A DNA stretch of 46,195 bases, taken from NCBI GenBank assembly GCA_937958005.1, contig CALGOB010000047.1, forward strand, positions 1 to 46,195, written 5' to 3'. This DNA is from an uncultured Cyclobacteriaceae bacterium. Lineage in GTDB: Bacteria > Bacteroidota > Bacteroidia > Cytophagales > Cyclobacteriaceae. A program made the translations under genes and the position numbers. The first letter of the stretch is position 1. The number at the start of each line of letters is the position of its first letter. Shown here piece after piece: positions 16,972 through 25,658 of the stretch. The notes beneath the pieces are model-generated. The model saw only the letters and a list, made by a program, of their open reading frames with translations. It had not been told where the DNA came from and did no database searches.

Positions 16972-18033
16972 TTACTTAACATAAAACGAAGAAAATCGTT
17001 CTATATTGACTTCTTGATCTATTGGTTTACTATTTATCAGGAAATCCGAAAACTGTTTAGCATAATATACGGCTAATGACACGCCTTTAGTTCCAAATCC
17101 ATTAAATATACACAATTCACTATAAGTTGGGTGTGTTCCAATGAAAGGTTTTCTATCTTTTGTTGCAGGCCTTACACCTGCACTATGCTTTTTAACCTTA
17201 AATTCACTGTTGTAAATCACTGATAACTTCTCTTTTAAGTAATCTATAGCAGCTTGTGTTGGTTCGTTGTTTAAATTGTGATTGTCATACGTGGCACCTA
17301 ACCTAAGGTGTTGACCATCAAGGGACGGTAGCAGAAACACTCCTCTATTTAAAATGAAAGACTCTTGATAGGGTATTTCAACATCCAATATCTCACCTTT
17401 AACCAGCTTAAAGGGTAACCAATTAAAATACTTATTGTTCCTTGCTTCCATTCCTTCACAAAAAATTACTCGTTTATATAGTTTACCACTGAAAGAGACA
17501 AAACCCTCATTAATATTAATATCATTTAACGAAACATTCGTTTCATGGTAGATTTTAAATTTCTCAAAATAGCTTTTAAAAGAATTGACAAGTTTTTTTG
17601 TATTTACATACCCGGCATTTTTTAACATCAGCCCACCATATTCATCGTGAATAGGTGAATTAGGCATAGGTTTAGTTTTCAAATCATCAACATAGTTGGT
17701 ATAAGCCTTATCACCCACTTTTCCTTGCCAATCATTCAACTCACCTGCCGTAAAAAAAGGTCTATAAATTCCCGTTTTATACAAAAACTTGGTAGACAAA
17801 ATATTTTCTAACTGAGTATAGTACGTTTCTAATTCAGGAAATAATTTATCAGCCTCCCAGGTTTTAACCATATTTCTTCCGGTAACAGGATTATAAATTC
17901 CGCCTGCAATCATGCTAGCAGAATGATTATTGGTTTCATTGTAAATATCTACTGAACTTCCTTTTTTTATTAACTCATGAGCAAGCAAGCTCCCTGCAAT
18001 TCCTTGACCGATAATTAAATATTCCTTATCCAA
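16972..18033 (-). CDS. FAD-dependent oxidoreductase (DAO family)
   Basis: Flavoprotein of 353 residues. The N-terminal dinucleotide-binding motif is LIIGQGIAGSLLAHELIKKG (Gly9, Gly11, Gly14), followed by the acidic strand end of the Rossmann fold. SMIAGGIYNPVTGRNMVKTW and, near the C-terminus, GVRPATKDRKPFIG and NGFGTKGVSLA are typical of the glycine/D-amino-acid oxidase (DAO) family. The substrate is not evident. The gene ends 5 bp before the large outer-membrane protein, with which it is likely co-transcribed. It diverges from the MBL hydrolase gene across 56 bp containing the palindrome at 18057-18068. Confidence 0.87.
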   Translation of the reverse strand: MDKEYLIIGQGIAGSLLAHELIKKGSSVDIYNETNNHSASMIAGGIYNPVTGRNMVKTWEADKLFPELETYYTQLENILSTKFLYKTGIYRPFFTAGELNDWQGKVGDKAYTNYVDDLKTKPMPNSPIHDEYGGLMLKNAGYVNTKKLVNSFKSYFEKFKIYHETNVSLNDININEGFVSFSGKLYKRVIFCEGMEARNNKYFNWLPFKLVKGEILDVEIPYQESFILNRGVFLLPSLDGQHLRLGATYDNHNLNNEPTQAAIDYLKEKLSVIYNSEFKVKKHSAGVRPATKDRKPFIGTHPTYSELCIFNGFGTKGVSLAVYYAKQFSDFLINSKPIDQEVNIERFSSFYVK

Positions 18034-18056
18034 TTCTTTGTTTTGTTGAAATATGA

Positions 18057-18068
18057 TACAAATTTGTA
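18057..18068. promoter_or_regulatory. Palindromic divergent promoter candidate
   Basis: TACAAATTTGTA is a perfect 12-bp palindrome in the 56-bp gap between the oxidoreductase (-) and the MBL hydrolase (+). It contains CAAATTTG, one base off TAnnTTTG, on both strands. A TTTG at 18037-18040 lies 18 bp upstream of the plus-strand box, close to the -33 spacing. Confidence 0.4.
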
Positions 18069-18089
18069 AATATATCTATCAAATAACCC

Positions 18090-18731
18090 ATGATAAACAT
18101 AAAACTCTTTGTTTTCAATCCTTTTATGGAAAACACTTACGTCATCTATGATGAAAGTAAAGAAGCCATCATCATTGATCCAGGGTGTTATGAGCCTAGT
18201 GAACAAGCTCAATTAACTGATTTTATAGATGAAGAAGGCTTAAAAGTGGTAAAATTGGTTAATACTCATTGTCATGTAGATCATGTTTTGGGTAATTTTT
18301 TTGTGAAAAACAGGTATAAAGTCCCTTTAATTATTCACGAACTAGACTTACCCGTACTAGAATCAGTCAAGGTATATGCTCCCAATTATGGGTTTAACCA
18401 ATACCAAGAAACTTCTCCAGATGAATATATGGAAGAAGGTGATATCATTACTTTTGGGAAAAGTAAGTTAGAAGTAATATTTGTGCCTGGACATGCGCCC
18501 GGCCATATTGCTCTATATGATAGAGAAACCAATCAGGTTATAAGCGGTGATGTGTTATTCAGAACTAGTATTGGAAGGACTGATCTTCCTGGTGGTGATT
18601 TTGACACTTTGATTCATAGCATCAAAACAAAAATGTTTGCTTTGCCTGATGATTGTACCGTTTATTGTGGGCATGGTCAGGAAACTACTATCGCTTATGA
18701 GAAAAAGCATAATCCTTTTTTAAATCAGTAA
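18090..18731 (+). CDS. MBL-fold metallohydrolase, glyoxalase II-like
   Basis: Cytoplasmic zinc hydrolase of 213 residues. The metal-binding HxHxDH motif is His60, His62, Asp64 and His65 in VNTHCHVDHVLGN; GHAPGHIALYD holds the next ligand, SGDVLF the bridging Asp, and VYCGHGQETTIAYEKKHNPF the last His and the family end. This group (YcbL-like) shows glyoxalase II or persulfide-dioxygenase-like activities; the substrate here is unknown. It opens a plus-strand run of MBL, pssA, porU, porV and the M16 homologue, with only 3 bp before pssA. Confidence 0.92.
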   Translation: MINIKLFVFNPFMENTYVIYDESKEAIIIDPGCYEPSEQAQLTDFIDEEGLKVVKLVNTHCHVDHVLGNFFVKNRYKVPLIIHELDLPVLESVKVYAPNYGFNQYQETSPDEYMEEGDIITFGKSKLEVIFVPGHAPGHIALYDRETNQVISGDVLFRTSIGRTDLPGGDFDTLIHSIKTKMFALPDDCTVYCGHGQETTIAYEKKHNPFLNQ

Positions 18732-18734
18732 GCT

Positions 18735-19445
18735 TTGAAATTAGCAAGACACCTTCCCAATGCAATTACATGCTGCAATTTAATAGCAGGCTGTTTTGGT
18801 ATTATTTATGTCTTTGAGGGTAATCTAGAATTAGCAACTTATATGGTTTGGTCAGGAGCTTTTTTCGACTTCCTTGATGGCCTAGTAGCTAGGTTATTAA
18901 AAGTATCATCACCTATCGGTAAAGAATTGGACTCATTGGCAGATATGGTTACTTTTGGGGTGTTACCGGGGTTTTTTATGTTCAAATTATTGGAGGGTTT
19001 TGGAAGTTCATGGTCATATATAGGACTATTTATTGTAGCTCTTTCAGCTTTAAGGCTCGCAAAATTTAACGTTGATACTAGACAAAGCAACTATTTTATT
19101 GGATTACCTACTCCAGCAAATACCATCCTAATTACCGCACTACCCTTTTTACTGAAAATTGATACTTTCAGCTTTCTAAATAACCCTTATGCCTTATCTG
19201 TAATAACTGTTATTGCTTCTTTATTATTAACATCAGAACTACCTCACCTATCGCTAAAAGTTAAGAATCTTAAATGGGAGAACAATAAATTTCAGTACCT
19301 CCTAATGATCTGCTCCCTGACAATCCTCTTACTATTTGGGGTTAAGGCATTGTCACTTGTGGTTATTTCATATATCTTAATCTCTGTGATATGGAATTTA
19401 ATAGAGAAGCCATTTGTTACAAAAAAGGCTAAAGGATATAAATAG
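18735..19445 (+). CDS. pssA: CDP-diacylglycerol-serine O-phosphatidyltransferase
   Basis: Inner-membrane enzyme joining CDP-diacylglycerol and serine to phosphatidylserine, the precursor of phosphatidylethanolamine. The CDP-alcohol phosphotransferase motif DGxxARx8GxxxDxxxD is complete: Asp48, Gly49, Arg53, Gly62, Asp66 and Asp70. About six to eight hydrophobic segments follow. Length (236 residues) is normal. The start codon is TTG at 18735: KLARHLPNAITCCNLIAGC directly behind it is the usual family N-terminus, and no upstream ATG exists in frame before the MBL stop. porU starts 26 bp after the stop. Confidence 0.93.
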   Translation: MKLARHLPNAITCCNLIAGCFGIIYVFEGNLELATYMVWSGAFFDFLDGLVARLLKVSSPIGKELDSLADMVTFGVLPGFFMFKLLEGFGSSWSYIGLFIVALSALRLAKFNVDTRQSNYFIGLPTPANTILITALPFLLKIDTFSFLNNPYALSVITVIASLLLTSELPHLSLKVKNLKWENNKFQYLLMICSLTILLLFGVKALSLVVISYILISVIWNLIEKPFVTKKAKGYK

Positions 19446-19471
19446 TCTGTTTATTGCGTTCAAAAAGCAGG

Positions 19472-22400
19472 ATGAAAGTACACACAGAGAAATTTTTAAT
19501 AATTGCCTTCTTTTTACTGATGAGTAATCAGTTATTGGCTAGACAATCGGCTTTATCAAGCGGTAGGTGGTTTAAGGTAGGGGTAATAGAGAGAGGTATA
19601 TACAAATTAGATCAAAGCTTTATTGAGAATAATTTTGGAATAAGTATCAATGAGATAGATCCTGCCACTATACGTATATATAGTAACGGAGGAGGTGGAA
19701 TGCTTCCGCAACTAAACAGTGCACCCAGAAAAGGGTTAGTAGAAAATTCTATCTCCGTTATTGGTGGAGAGGACGGTACATTTGATGCTCAAGATTTTGT
19801 TTTGTTTTATGGAAACGATCATGATAGGCATGATCTAGATGAAGCCAATCTTCAGTTTATCTATGAGCAAAATTTATACTCAGACACTACCTTTTATTTT
19901 GTAAATATAGGACAGACTCAAGGAAAGAGAATTGATAGTTCTGCTAATTTAAGTGCGGATGGGATACCTATTATTTCGTCTTTTGATGATTATGTTAGCT
20001 ATGAAATTGATCAAAACAGTGTACTTACAGAAGGAAGACAATGGTTTGATAGGCAAATGTTTTCTGGCTCAAGTGCTTCTTTGGATTACACCATAGATTT
20101 AGGCATAACAGGAATAAATAATGAAAAGGAAATCTCCCTTACGGCCAAACTTCTCACTACTTCTACATCCATAACTTCTTTTGATCTATCTCTGAATAAT
20201 GAAATGATAGATAATATAGAGATTCCTGCGAGGCCATTAGGTGATTTTAATTTTGCTGGGATTACAAGGACAGAAAATTACAGTTTAGCGACAACCGCCA
20301 TCCCTAATATTAGTAATCAAATGATCTTTAATTTGGTATACAACCCTGAACCAGGGCTTTCTAACGGTTATCTTGACTTTCTTTTTGTTGAATTTTCGAG
20401 AGACTTAAAATTATATGGCAATTCTACTTTTTTCAGGTCTTTTGAAAGCATTGATCAACCAATCAGTACTTTTCAGGTCAGCAGCCAAATAGTAAATGCA
20501 GGGATTTGGGATGTCACAGATAATACTAACCCTATCAATTTAAATTTTGAGCCATTTTCCGATGGACTGCAGTTTACCACTAACACCAATGAAATCAGGG
20601 AATTTGTAGTTTTTAACATCAACGAACTAACTGCCCCCGTATCTTCTACTGCTATTGCTAATCAAAATATATTGACTAGTGGAGGGATTGATGCATTGAT
20701 TGTAACTCATAAAAACTTCTTAAATGAAGCAAATAGACTTGCAGATTTTCGTAGATCCAATGATCAATTAGCAATAAATGTAGTTACAGTAGAGGAAATT
20801 TACAATGCCTTCTCTTCTGGTTCCCAGGATCTTACGGCTATTAGGGATTACATTAGATATCTGTACCAAGATGGTGCTCAACAATTAAAATATGTATTGC
20901 TTTTTGGGGATTGTTCTTATGACTATAAAAAGCGTTTTCCTATCAACACGAACTTCCTCCCCATATATGAAGCAAGAGAATCCTTGCACCCCATCTTTAG
21001 CTACTCTTCAGATGATTACTATGGGTTTATGGAAGATGAGGAAGGGGAATGGATAGAGAATGATAGAGGAGATCATACATTAGAGTTGGGAATTGGCAGA
21101 TTACCAGCTAAATCAGAACAAGAAGCCAGGGTATTTGTTGATAAAATTATTAGATATTCCAGTTCCCTGGGAAGTTGGAGAAACGACGTTTATTTTGTTG
21201 CAGATGATGGCGATTCTAATATTCATCAGCGAGATGCTGAAAGACTATCTAATTTACTGGAAAATTCACAATCTCAATTTAATTCTCAAAAAATATATTT
21301 AGATGCTTTTGAACAAGTGACTAGCCCAAATGGAGAAAGGTCACCCATCACTTCAAGAAGAATCAATGATGTCATCGAAGAAGGTGCTTTGATTGTTAAT
21401 TACACAGGTCATGGAAATACACAGGTATGGACCGATGAGCGAGTTTTTGATAGGGAAAATATCCAGAACTTAAGTAATAGAAACAGGCTACCGCTATTTG
21501 TGACTGCCACCTGTCAGTTTGGAAAATATGATGATCCAATTGCTAATTCGGGAGGTGAGGAGTTGTTACTTAATCCAAATGGCGGTGCTATAGGATTAGT
21601 GACTACTACACGTCCAGTTTTCTCAAATACCAATTTTGTGCTCAATAGAGCTTTTTACAATGCCGCATTCAATCAAGAAAATGAATTAGAACGGTTAGGT
21701 GATATTTTAAGAGTTACTAAAAACAGCAGTTTACGGGGTGCCGTCAATAGAAATTTCGCCCTACTAGGTGACCCAATGATGCGGCTCAATACCCCTCAAT
21801 TTGATATCAAGTTAGACGAAGTATTAAATATTACTAATGATTCCGATACTATATCAGCGCTCAGTCAAATAAGGTTAAAGGGAAGTATTATTGACAATGA
21901 CGGAAACGTAGCAAATACTTTTAATGGTCAAGTTACTACCACAATACTGGATAAACCGACCACTTTTAGGACTTTAGGAGATCAAAATGCCCCTTTCGAT
22001 TTTTCCTTGAGAAATACCATATTATTTAATGGAGAAGCAGATGTAAATGCAGGAAGATTCGAAATTGAATTCATTGTTCCCATCAATATCGCCTATAACT
22101 TTGATGCAGGTAAAATAAGCTTTTATGCCATCAATGAAGAAGAAACAATGGATGCTAGTGGGGCCAATATAGAGGTGATTGTAGGAGGTAGTGCAAATGA
22201 GGTTACTGAAGATGAAAACCCACCTGAACTCTCAATATTCTTAAATGATTCCACTTTTCAATCAGGTCAAAATGTAGGTAAAGACCCCCTGTTATTAGTC
22301 AGGTTAAGGGATGAAAGTGGCATTAATGTTTCCAATAGGGGCTTTGGGCAAAATATGGTCGGCATACTGGATGATACTACCCAGTTTGTCCTAAATGAGT

Positions 22401-22870
22401 TTTATACGGCTTCCCCCAATACTTTTCAAGAGGGTTGGGTGGTCTTTCCTTTGAGGGATATTTCAAATGGAAGACACCAAATAAAAATAAAAGTTTGGGA
22501 TGTACACAATAATTTAAGCGAATCAGAAGTTGACTTTGTAGTCTCTGACGAGAGTAATTTAAACCTAATTAGTGTGTATAATTTTCCTAATCCGATTAAC
22601 ACTACCACTACCTTTCTAATAGAACACGATAGAGAAGGTGAAGAACTGTTAATTAACCTTAATATCTTTTCACTTGAAGGGCAGACCGTTCACACGGCAA
22701 CCTATCGGTTTGATAATCCTGATAGCAGAATTGATGAAATTCAATGGGATGGTAACAACACTGCTGGTGCTACTTTGAAAAATGGAGTATATATTTACAG
22801 AATAAAAGTTCAAAGTACTTTAGATGGGGCTAGTAATGAAATTTTCAGGCGTTTAGTTATCAGTAAATAA
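19472..22870 (+). CDS. porU: Type IX secretion system sortase PorU
   Basis: Gingipain-like (peptidase C25) outer-membrane sortase that removes the C-terminal domain of T9SS cargo and attaches the cargo to surface lipopolysaccharide. The catalytic pair is His647 in NYTGHGNTQVW and Cys681 in VTATCQFGKYDDP, counted from the ATG at 19472. That start is chosen because it opens a signal peptide (MKVHTEKFLIIAFFLLMS); an in-frame TTG at 19454 is less likely. The C-terminal part has an Ig-like region and an ending (FPNPINTTTTF, WDGNNTAGATLKNGVYIYR) that resembles a T9SS sorting domain, as in other PorU proteins. porV follows directly, the usual arrangement in Bacteroidota. Confidence 0.93.
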   Translation: MKVHTEKFLIIAFFLLMSNQLLARQSALSSGRWFKVGVIERGIYKLDQSFIENNFGISINEIDPATIRIYSNGGGGMLPQLNSAPRKGLVENSISVIGGEDGTFDAQDFVLFYGNDHDRHDLDEANLQFIYEQNLYSDTTFYFVNIGQTQGKRIDSSANLSADGIPIISSFDDYVSYEIDQNSVLTEGRQWFDRQMFSGSSASLDYTIDLGITGINNEKEISLTAKLLTTSTSITSFDLSLNNEMIDNIEIPARPLGDFNFAGITRTENYSLATTAIPNISNQMIFNLVYNPEPGLSNGYLDFLFVEFSRDLKLYGNSTFFRSFESIDQPISTFQVSSQIVNAGIWDVTDNTNPINLNFEPFSDGLQFTTNTNEIREFVVFNINELTAPVSSTAIANQNILTSGGIDALIVTHKNFLNEANRLADFRRSNDQLAINVVTVEEIYNAFSSGSQDLTAIRDYIRYLYQDGAQQLKYVLLFGDCSYDYKKRFPINTNFLPIYEARESLHPIFSYSSDDYYGFMEDEEGEWIENDRGDHTLELGIGRLPAKSEQEARVFVDKIIRYSSSLGSWRNDVYFVADDGDSNIHQRDAERLSNLLENSQSQFNSQKIYLDAFEQVTSPNGERSPITSRRINDVIEEGALIVNYTGHGNTQVWTDERVFDRENIQNLSNRNRLPLFVTATCQFGKYDDPIANSGGEELLLNPNGGAIGLVTTTRPVFSNTNFVLNRAFYNAAFNQENELERLGDILRVTKNSSLRGAVNRNFALLGDPMMRLNTPQFDIKLDEVLNITNDSDTISALSQIRLKGSIIDNDGNVANTFNGQVTTTILDKPTTFRTLGDQNAPFDFSLRNTILFNGEADVNAGRFEIEFIVPINIAYNFDAGKISFYAINEEETMDASGANIEVIVGGSANEVTEDENPPELSIFLNDSTFQSGQNVGKDPLLLVRLRDESGINVSNRGFGQNMVGILDDTTQFVLNEFYTASPNTFQEGWVVFPLRDISNGRHQIKIKVWDVHNNLSESEVDFVVSDESNLNLISVYNFPNPINTTTTFLIEHDREGEELLINLNIFSLEGQTVHTATYRFDNPDSRIDEIQWDGNNTAGATLKNGVYIYRIKVQSTLDGASNEIFRRLVISK

Positions 22871-22871
22871 T

Positions 22872-22879
22872 TATCTTTG
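22872..22879 (+). promoter_or_regulatory. Bacteroidota -7 box (TATCTTTG) before porV
   Basis: TATCTTTG fits TAnnTTTG exactly, begins 2 bp after the porU stop and lies 21 bp before the porV start. The upstream TTTA at 22852-22855 is a poor -33 element. It suggests porV can be transcribed apart from porU. Confidence 0.45.
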
Positions 22880-22899
22880 CAAGATTCAATATATTAATA

Positions 22900-24063
22900 A
22901 TGACAAAGAACAATCCACATATTATTCTTTTGGTTGTGTTTATGCTCATGAGTACAGCAATTAAAGCACAATTTCTCAATGGTTCTGACACTAGCAATAG
23001 AGTTATTACAACAGCTGTCCCTTTCTTACTTTTCTCTCCTGACTCTAGAGCTTCAGGAATGGGAGACGTAGGGGTGGCTACTTCCCCCGATGCCAACTCA
23101 GTGCATTGGAACAATGCTAAATTAGCATTTATAGAAGCCAATACAGGGGGTAGTATCTCTTATGTTCCGTGGCTAGGTAGAATAGTTGATGATATGGCTA
23201 TTTCTTACTTAAATTATTTTAAAAAATTAGATAGAGATCAAGCTATCGCTTTTAATTTTCGTTATTTTGATCTAGGAGAAATACAATTAACTGATATACA
23301 GGGACTCCCTCAGGGTGTTGAAAACCCACAGGAGTTGGCCATAGACGGTACTTACTCACGTAAACTATCAGATAATTTCAGTATCGGTGTAACGGGTAGG
23401 TTTATCTGGTCAAACTTAGCAGGAAACGTTACGAATGCACCAGGTGCCAGTGCGGGTACTAGTATCGCTGTAGATTTAGGAGCCTATTATACAAAAGACT
23501 TAATCTTAAAGGGTAAGGAGGCAAATCTTTCTCTTGGAGCGCATATCTCTAATATTGGACAAAAAATAACTTATACCAATGAGGCTAACGAAGATTTTAT
23601 CCCAGGTAATCTAAGGCTTGGAGCAGCTTTTAAGACTTCTTTAGATGCTTATAATTCATTAACATTTGCATTTGATGCGAACAAATTATTAGTTCCTTCA
23701 CCACAAATAGTTAGACCAGGACAACCTGCAGGTAGTAATAAGACTTTATTAGCTGGTACTTTTGGCTCTTTTGGTGATGCACCTGATGGATTTTCGGAAG
23801 AGCTACAAGAAATTACCTTGTCGTTTGGGGCTGAATATTGGTATAGAGATGTATTTGCTGCTAGGGCAGGTTATTTTTACGAAAACCCCAATAAAGGAGG
23901 AAGAAAATTCTTCACTTTAGGTGTTGGTTTCAGGTACCAAGTATTTGGGGTCGATTTTTCATATTTGATCCCACCTGAAAGAGATGATCCATTAGGGGAT
24001 ACTTTAAGAGTAACTATTTTATTAACTTTTAATGGTGGTGACGAAGAAGACTCATCTAATTAA
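22900..24063 (+). CDS. porV: Type IX secretion outer-membrane protein PorV (LptO)
   Basis: Outer-membrane beta-barrel of 387 residues that shuttles T9SS cargo from the SprA translocon to the PorU sortase complex. Signal peptide about 1-22 (LLVVFMLMSTAIKAQ). Family landmarks: TTAVPFLLFSPDSRASGMGD, GVATSPDANSVHWNNAKLA, WLGRIVDDMAISYLNYF, and the C-terminal AARAGYFYENPNKGGRKFFT with FRYQVFGVDFSYLIP. It is adjacent to porU (29 bp) and the M16 gene starts at the base after its stop, so the three are probably one transcription unit with an extra internal promoter. Confidence 0.94.
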   Translation: MTKNNPHIILLVVFMLMSTAIKAQFLNGSDTSNRVITTAVPFLLFSPDSRASGMGDVGVATSPDANSVHWNNAKLAFIEANTGGSISYVPWLGRIVDDMAISYLNYFKKLDRDQAIAFNFRYFDLGEIQLTDIQGLPQGVENPQELAIDGTYSRKLSDNFSIGVTGRFIWSNLAGNVTNAPGASAGTSIAVDLGAYYTKDLILKGKEANLSLGAHISNIGQKITYTNEANEDFIPGNLRLGAAFKTSLDAYNSLTFAFDANKLLVPSPQIVRPGQPAGSNKTLLAGTFGSFGDAPDGFSEELQEITLSFGAEYWYRDVFAARAGYFYENPNKGGRKFFTLGVGFRYQVFGVDFSYLIPPERDDPLGDTLRVTILLTFNGGDEEDSSN

Positions 24064-25332
24064 ATGCTAGATAGGACATTAGCGCCTCCATCTAAAAAGA
24101 TTGAGGCCATTCAAATACCAGATTTTAAAAAGAAGGAACTCCATAACGGGGTTCCTCTTTATTATTTAGACCAGGGCACTCAAGAAGTTGTTAAACTGGA
24201 AATTATCCTTTCATCAGGGGTTTGTTTTGAAGAAAAAGAAGGCACTTCTTTCTTTGTCTCAAGGTTACTTACCAATGGAACTAAAAATCAAAGTGCTTCT
24301 CAAATTGCGGAAAGATTAGATTATTACGGTGCTTTTTTGGAAACCTCAGCTGGTTTTGATCATATTACCATTTCTGCTTATTGTTTGAAAAAGTTTTTAA
24401 AGCCAATCCTTGATTTAATCTTTGAGCTATTAACAGAATCTACGTTTCCTAAACAAGAAATAGAAACACTTAAAAGGCAAAAATTAAATGAGTTAGCAAT
24501 TGGCGATCAAAAAGATAGTCAAGTTGCAGCGAAAAAATTTAGGCAGAATCTTTTTGGCTTACACCATCCATATGGTGAAATACTTTCAGCTGAACAAGTT
24601 GAAAGTATAGATATAGATGAGTTAAGTTATTATTACAAGAACATACTTTTCAATCAACCTATTTACGTACTAAGTGGGAAAGTAGATACCGACACTTTAA
24701 ATACCGTTAGTGATTCTCTTGGTAAATTACCTTGCAACAACCTTAATTCAAGAGGTGGGAGTATTATTCCCCTTGCGAAAAAAGAAGTACTAAAAAGACC
24801 GCAAAGTATTCAATCTTCTATTCGTATAGGAAAGAAAGTGATCTCTAGACAACATGAAGATATACACAAGTTACATATTACTACTAGTTTGCTTGGAGGA
24901 TATTTTGGCTCTCGCTTGATGAGAAACATAAGGGAAGATAAAGGGTACACCTATGGAATAGGAGCCAGTATCGCCCATTTAATGGATCATTCGTTTCTAG
25001 TTATATCTACTGATGTAGTTAAAAAGAACACTGCTGATACTGTAAAGGAAATTTATAAAGAGATTGACTTATTAAAAACTACCTTAATAGAAGATAAAGA
25101 ACTTCTCACTATCAAAAATTATTTGGCTGGTCAGTTTTTAAATGGACTAGATTCACCGTTTAGTATCGCCTCTAAGTTTAAATCTGTATTACTTAATGGC
25201 CTTACTTATGAATACTATGCTGATTTCTTATCAACTCTTGATCACATTACCCCAAGAGATATTAAGGAAACCGCAAGGAAATATTACGACGTTGAAACCA
25301 TGAACATGGTCATAGTAGGGGAAGATATCTAG
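24064..25332 (+). CDS. M16 (insulinase) family protein lacking the zinc motif
   Basis: Pitrilysin-fold protein of 422 residues. The N-terminal domain aligns with M16 peptidases, but where the active family has HxxEH after a Gly (GLAHFLEH type) this one reads GTSFFVSR: Phe63, Ser66 and Arg67 replace the zinc ligands and catalytic Glu. The C-terminal domain keeps RNIREDKGYTYGIGAS, the usual substrate-binding Arg/Tyr segment. This is the pattern of a non-catalytic subunit of a two-protein M16 peptidase; no active partner is in the window. There is no signal peptide, so it is probably cytoplasmic or exported by another route. Its ATG directly follows the porV stop. Confidence 0.88.
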   Translation: MLDRTLAPPSKKIEAIQIPDFKKKELHNGVPLYYLDQGTQEVVKLEIILSSGVCFEEKEGTSFFVSRLLTNGTKNQSASQIAERLDYYGAFLETSAGFDHITISAYCLKKFLKPILDLIFELLTESTFPKQEIETLKRQKLNELAIGDQKDSQVAAKKFRQNLFGLHHPYGEILSAEQVESIDIDELSYYYKNILFNQPIYVLSGKVDTDTLNTVSDSLGKLPCNNLNSRGGSIIPLAKKEVLKRPQSIQSSIRIGKKVISRQHEDIHKLHITTSLLGGYFGSRLMRNIREDKGYTYGIGASIAHLMDHSFLVISTDVVKKNTADTVKEIYKEIDLLKTTLIEDKELLTIKNYLAGQFLNGLDSPFSIASKFKSVLLNGLTYEYYADFLSTLDHITPRDIKETARKYYDVETMNMVIVGEDI

Positions 25333-25507
25333 TAAAAAGAGAATAGATTTTAAACTTTAGATCTTAGACATTAGATTCAAGACAAAAGACACATGTCCAG
25401 TTTTTGTTTGAGTAGGGAGAAAAATAATTCTTTACTCTACCTCAAACCCTGCCCGTTGCTTTGTGAAAAATGATTAAGTTTAAATTCATTTGATCAACAG
25501 GGTTTAA

Positions 25508-25618
25508 TTGAATCCCTAAGGGATATTAATTCCCCTGGTCGGGCACCCCGACTCTTGAGTCGATCATTAAATTATTGCCCATAGATACCCCGTACCCTTG
25601 GGTCGGGGTTGGTTCATT
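25508..25618 (+). repeat. 111-bp dispersed repeat R, copy R1
   Basis: Nearly identical to 40398-40508 (two differences). Three small inverted repeats are visible: ATCCCTAAGGGAT at the left, GACTCTTGAGTC in the middle and ACCCTTGGGT at the right; in addition CCCCGAC (25546-25552) can pair with GTCGGGG (25602-25608). It lies in the 326-bp gap between the convergent M16 and WG-repeat genes. The remainder of that gap (25333-25507) holds low-complexity AGA/TTAGA-type sequence and nothing recognisable. Confidence 0.85.
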
Positions 25619-25658
25619 AGCGGTTAACTTATTTCGGGAACATGCACATCCACTTTCC

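Noticed and set aside
18015-18212. Minus-strand frame overlapping the MBL gene start
   Set aside because: It is antisense to a clear metallohydrolase and to the oxidoreductase start, with no family features.
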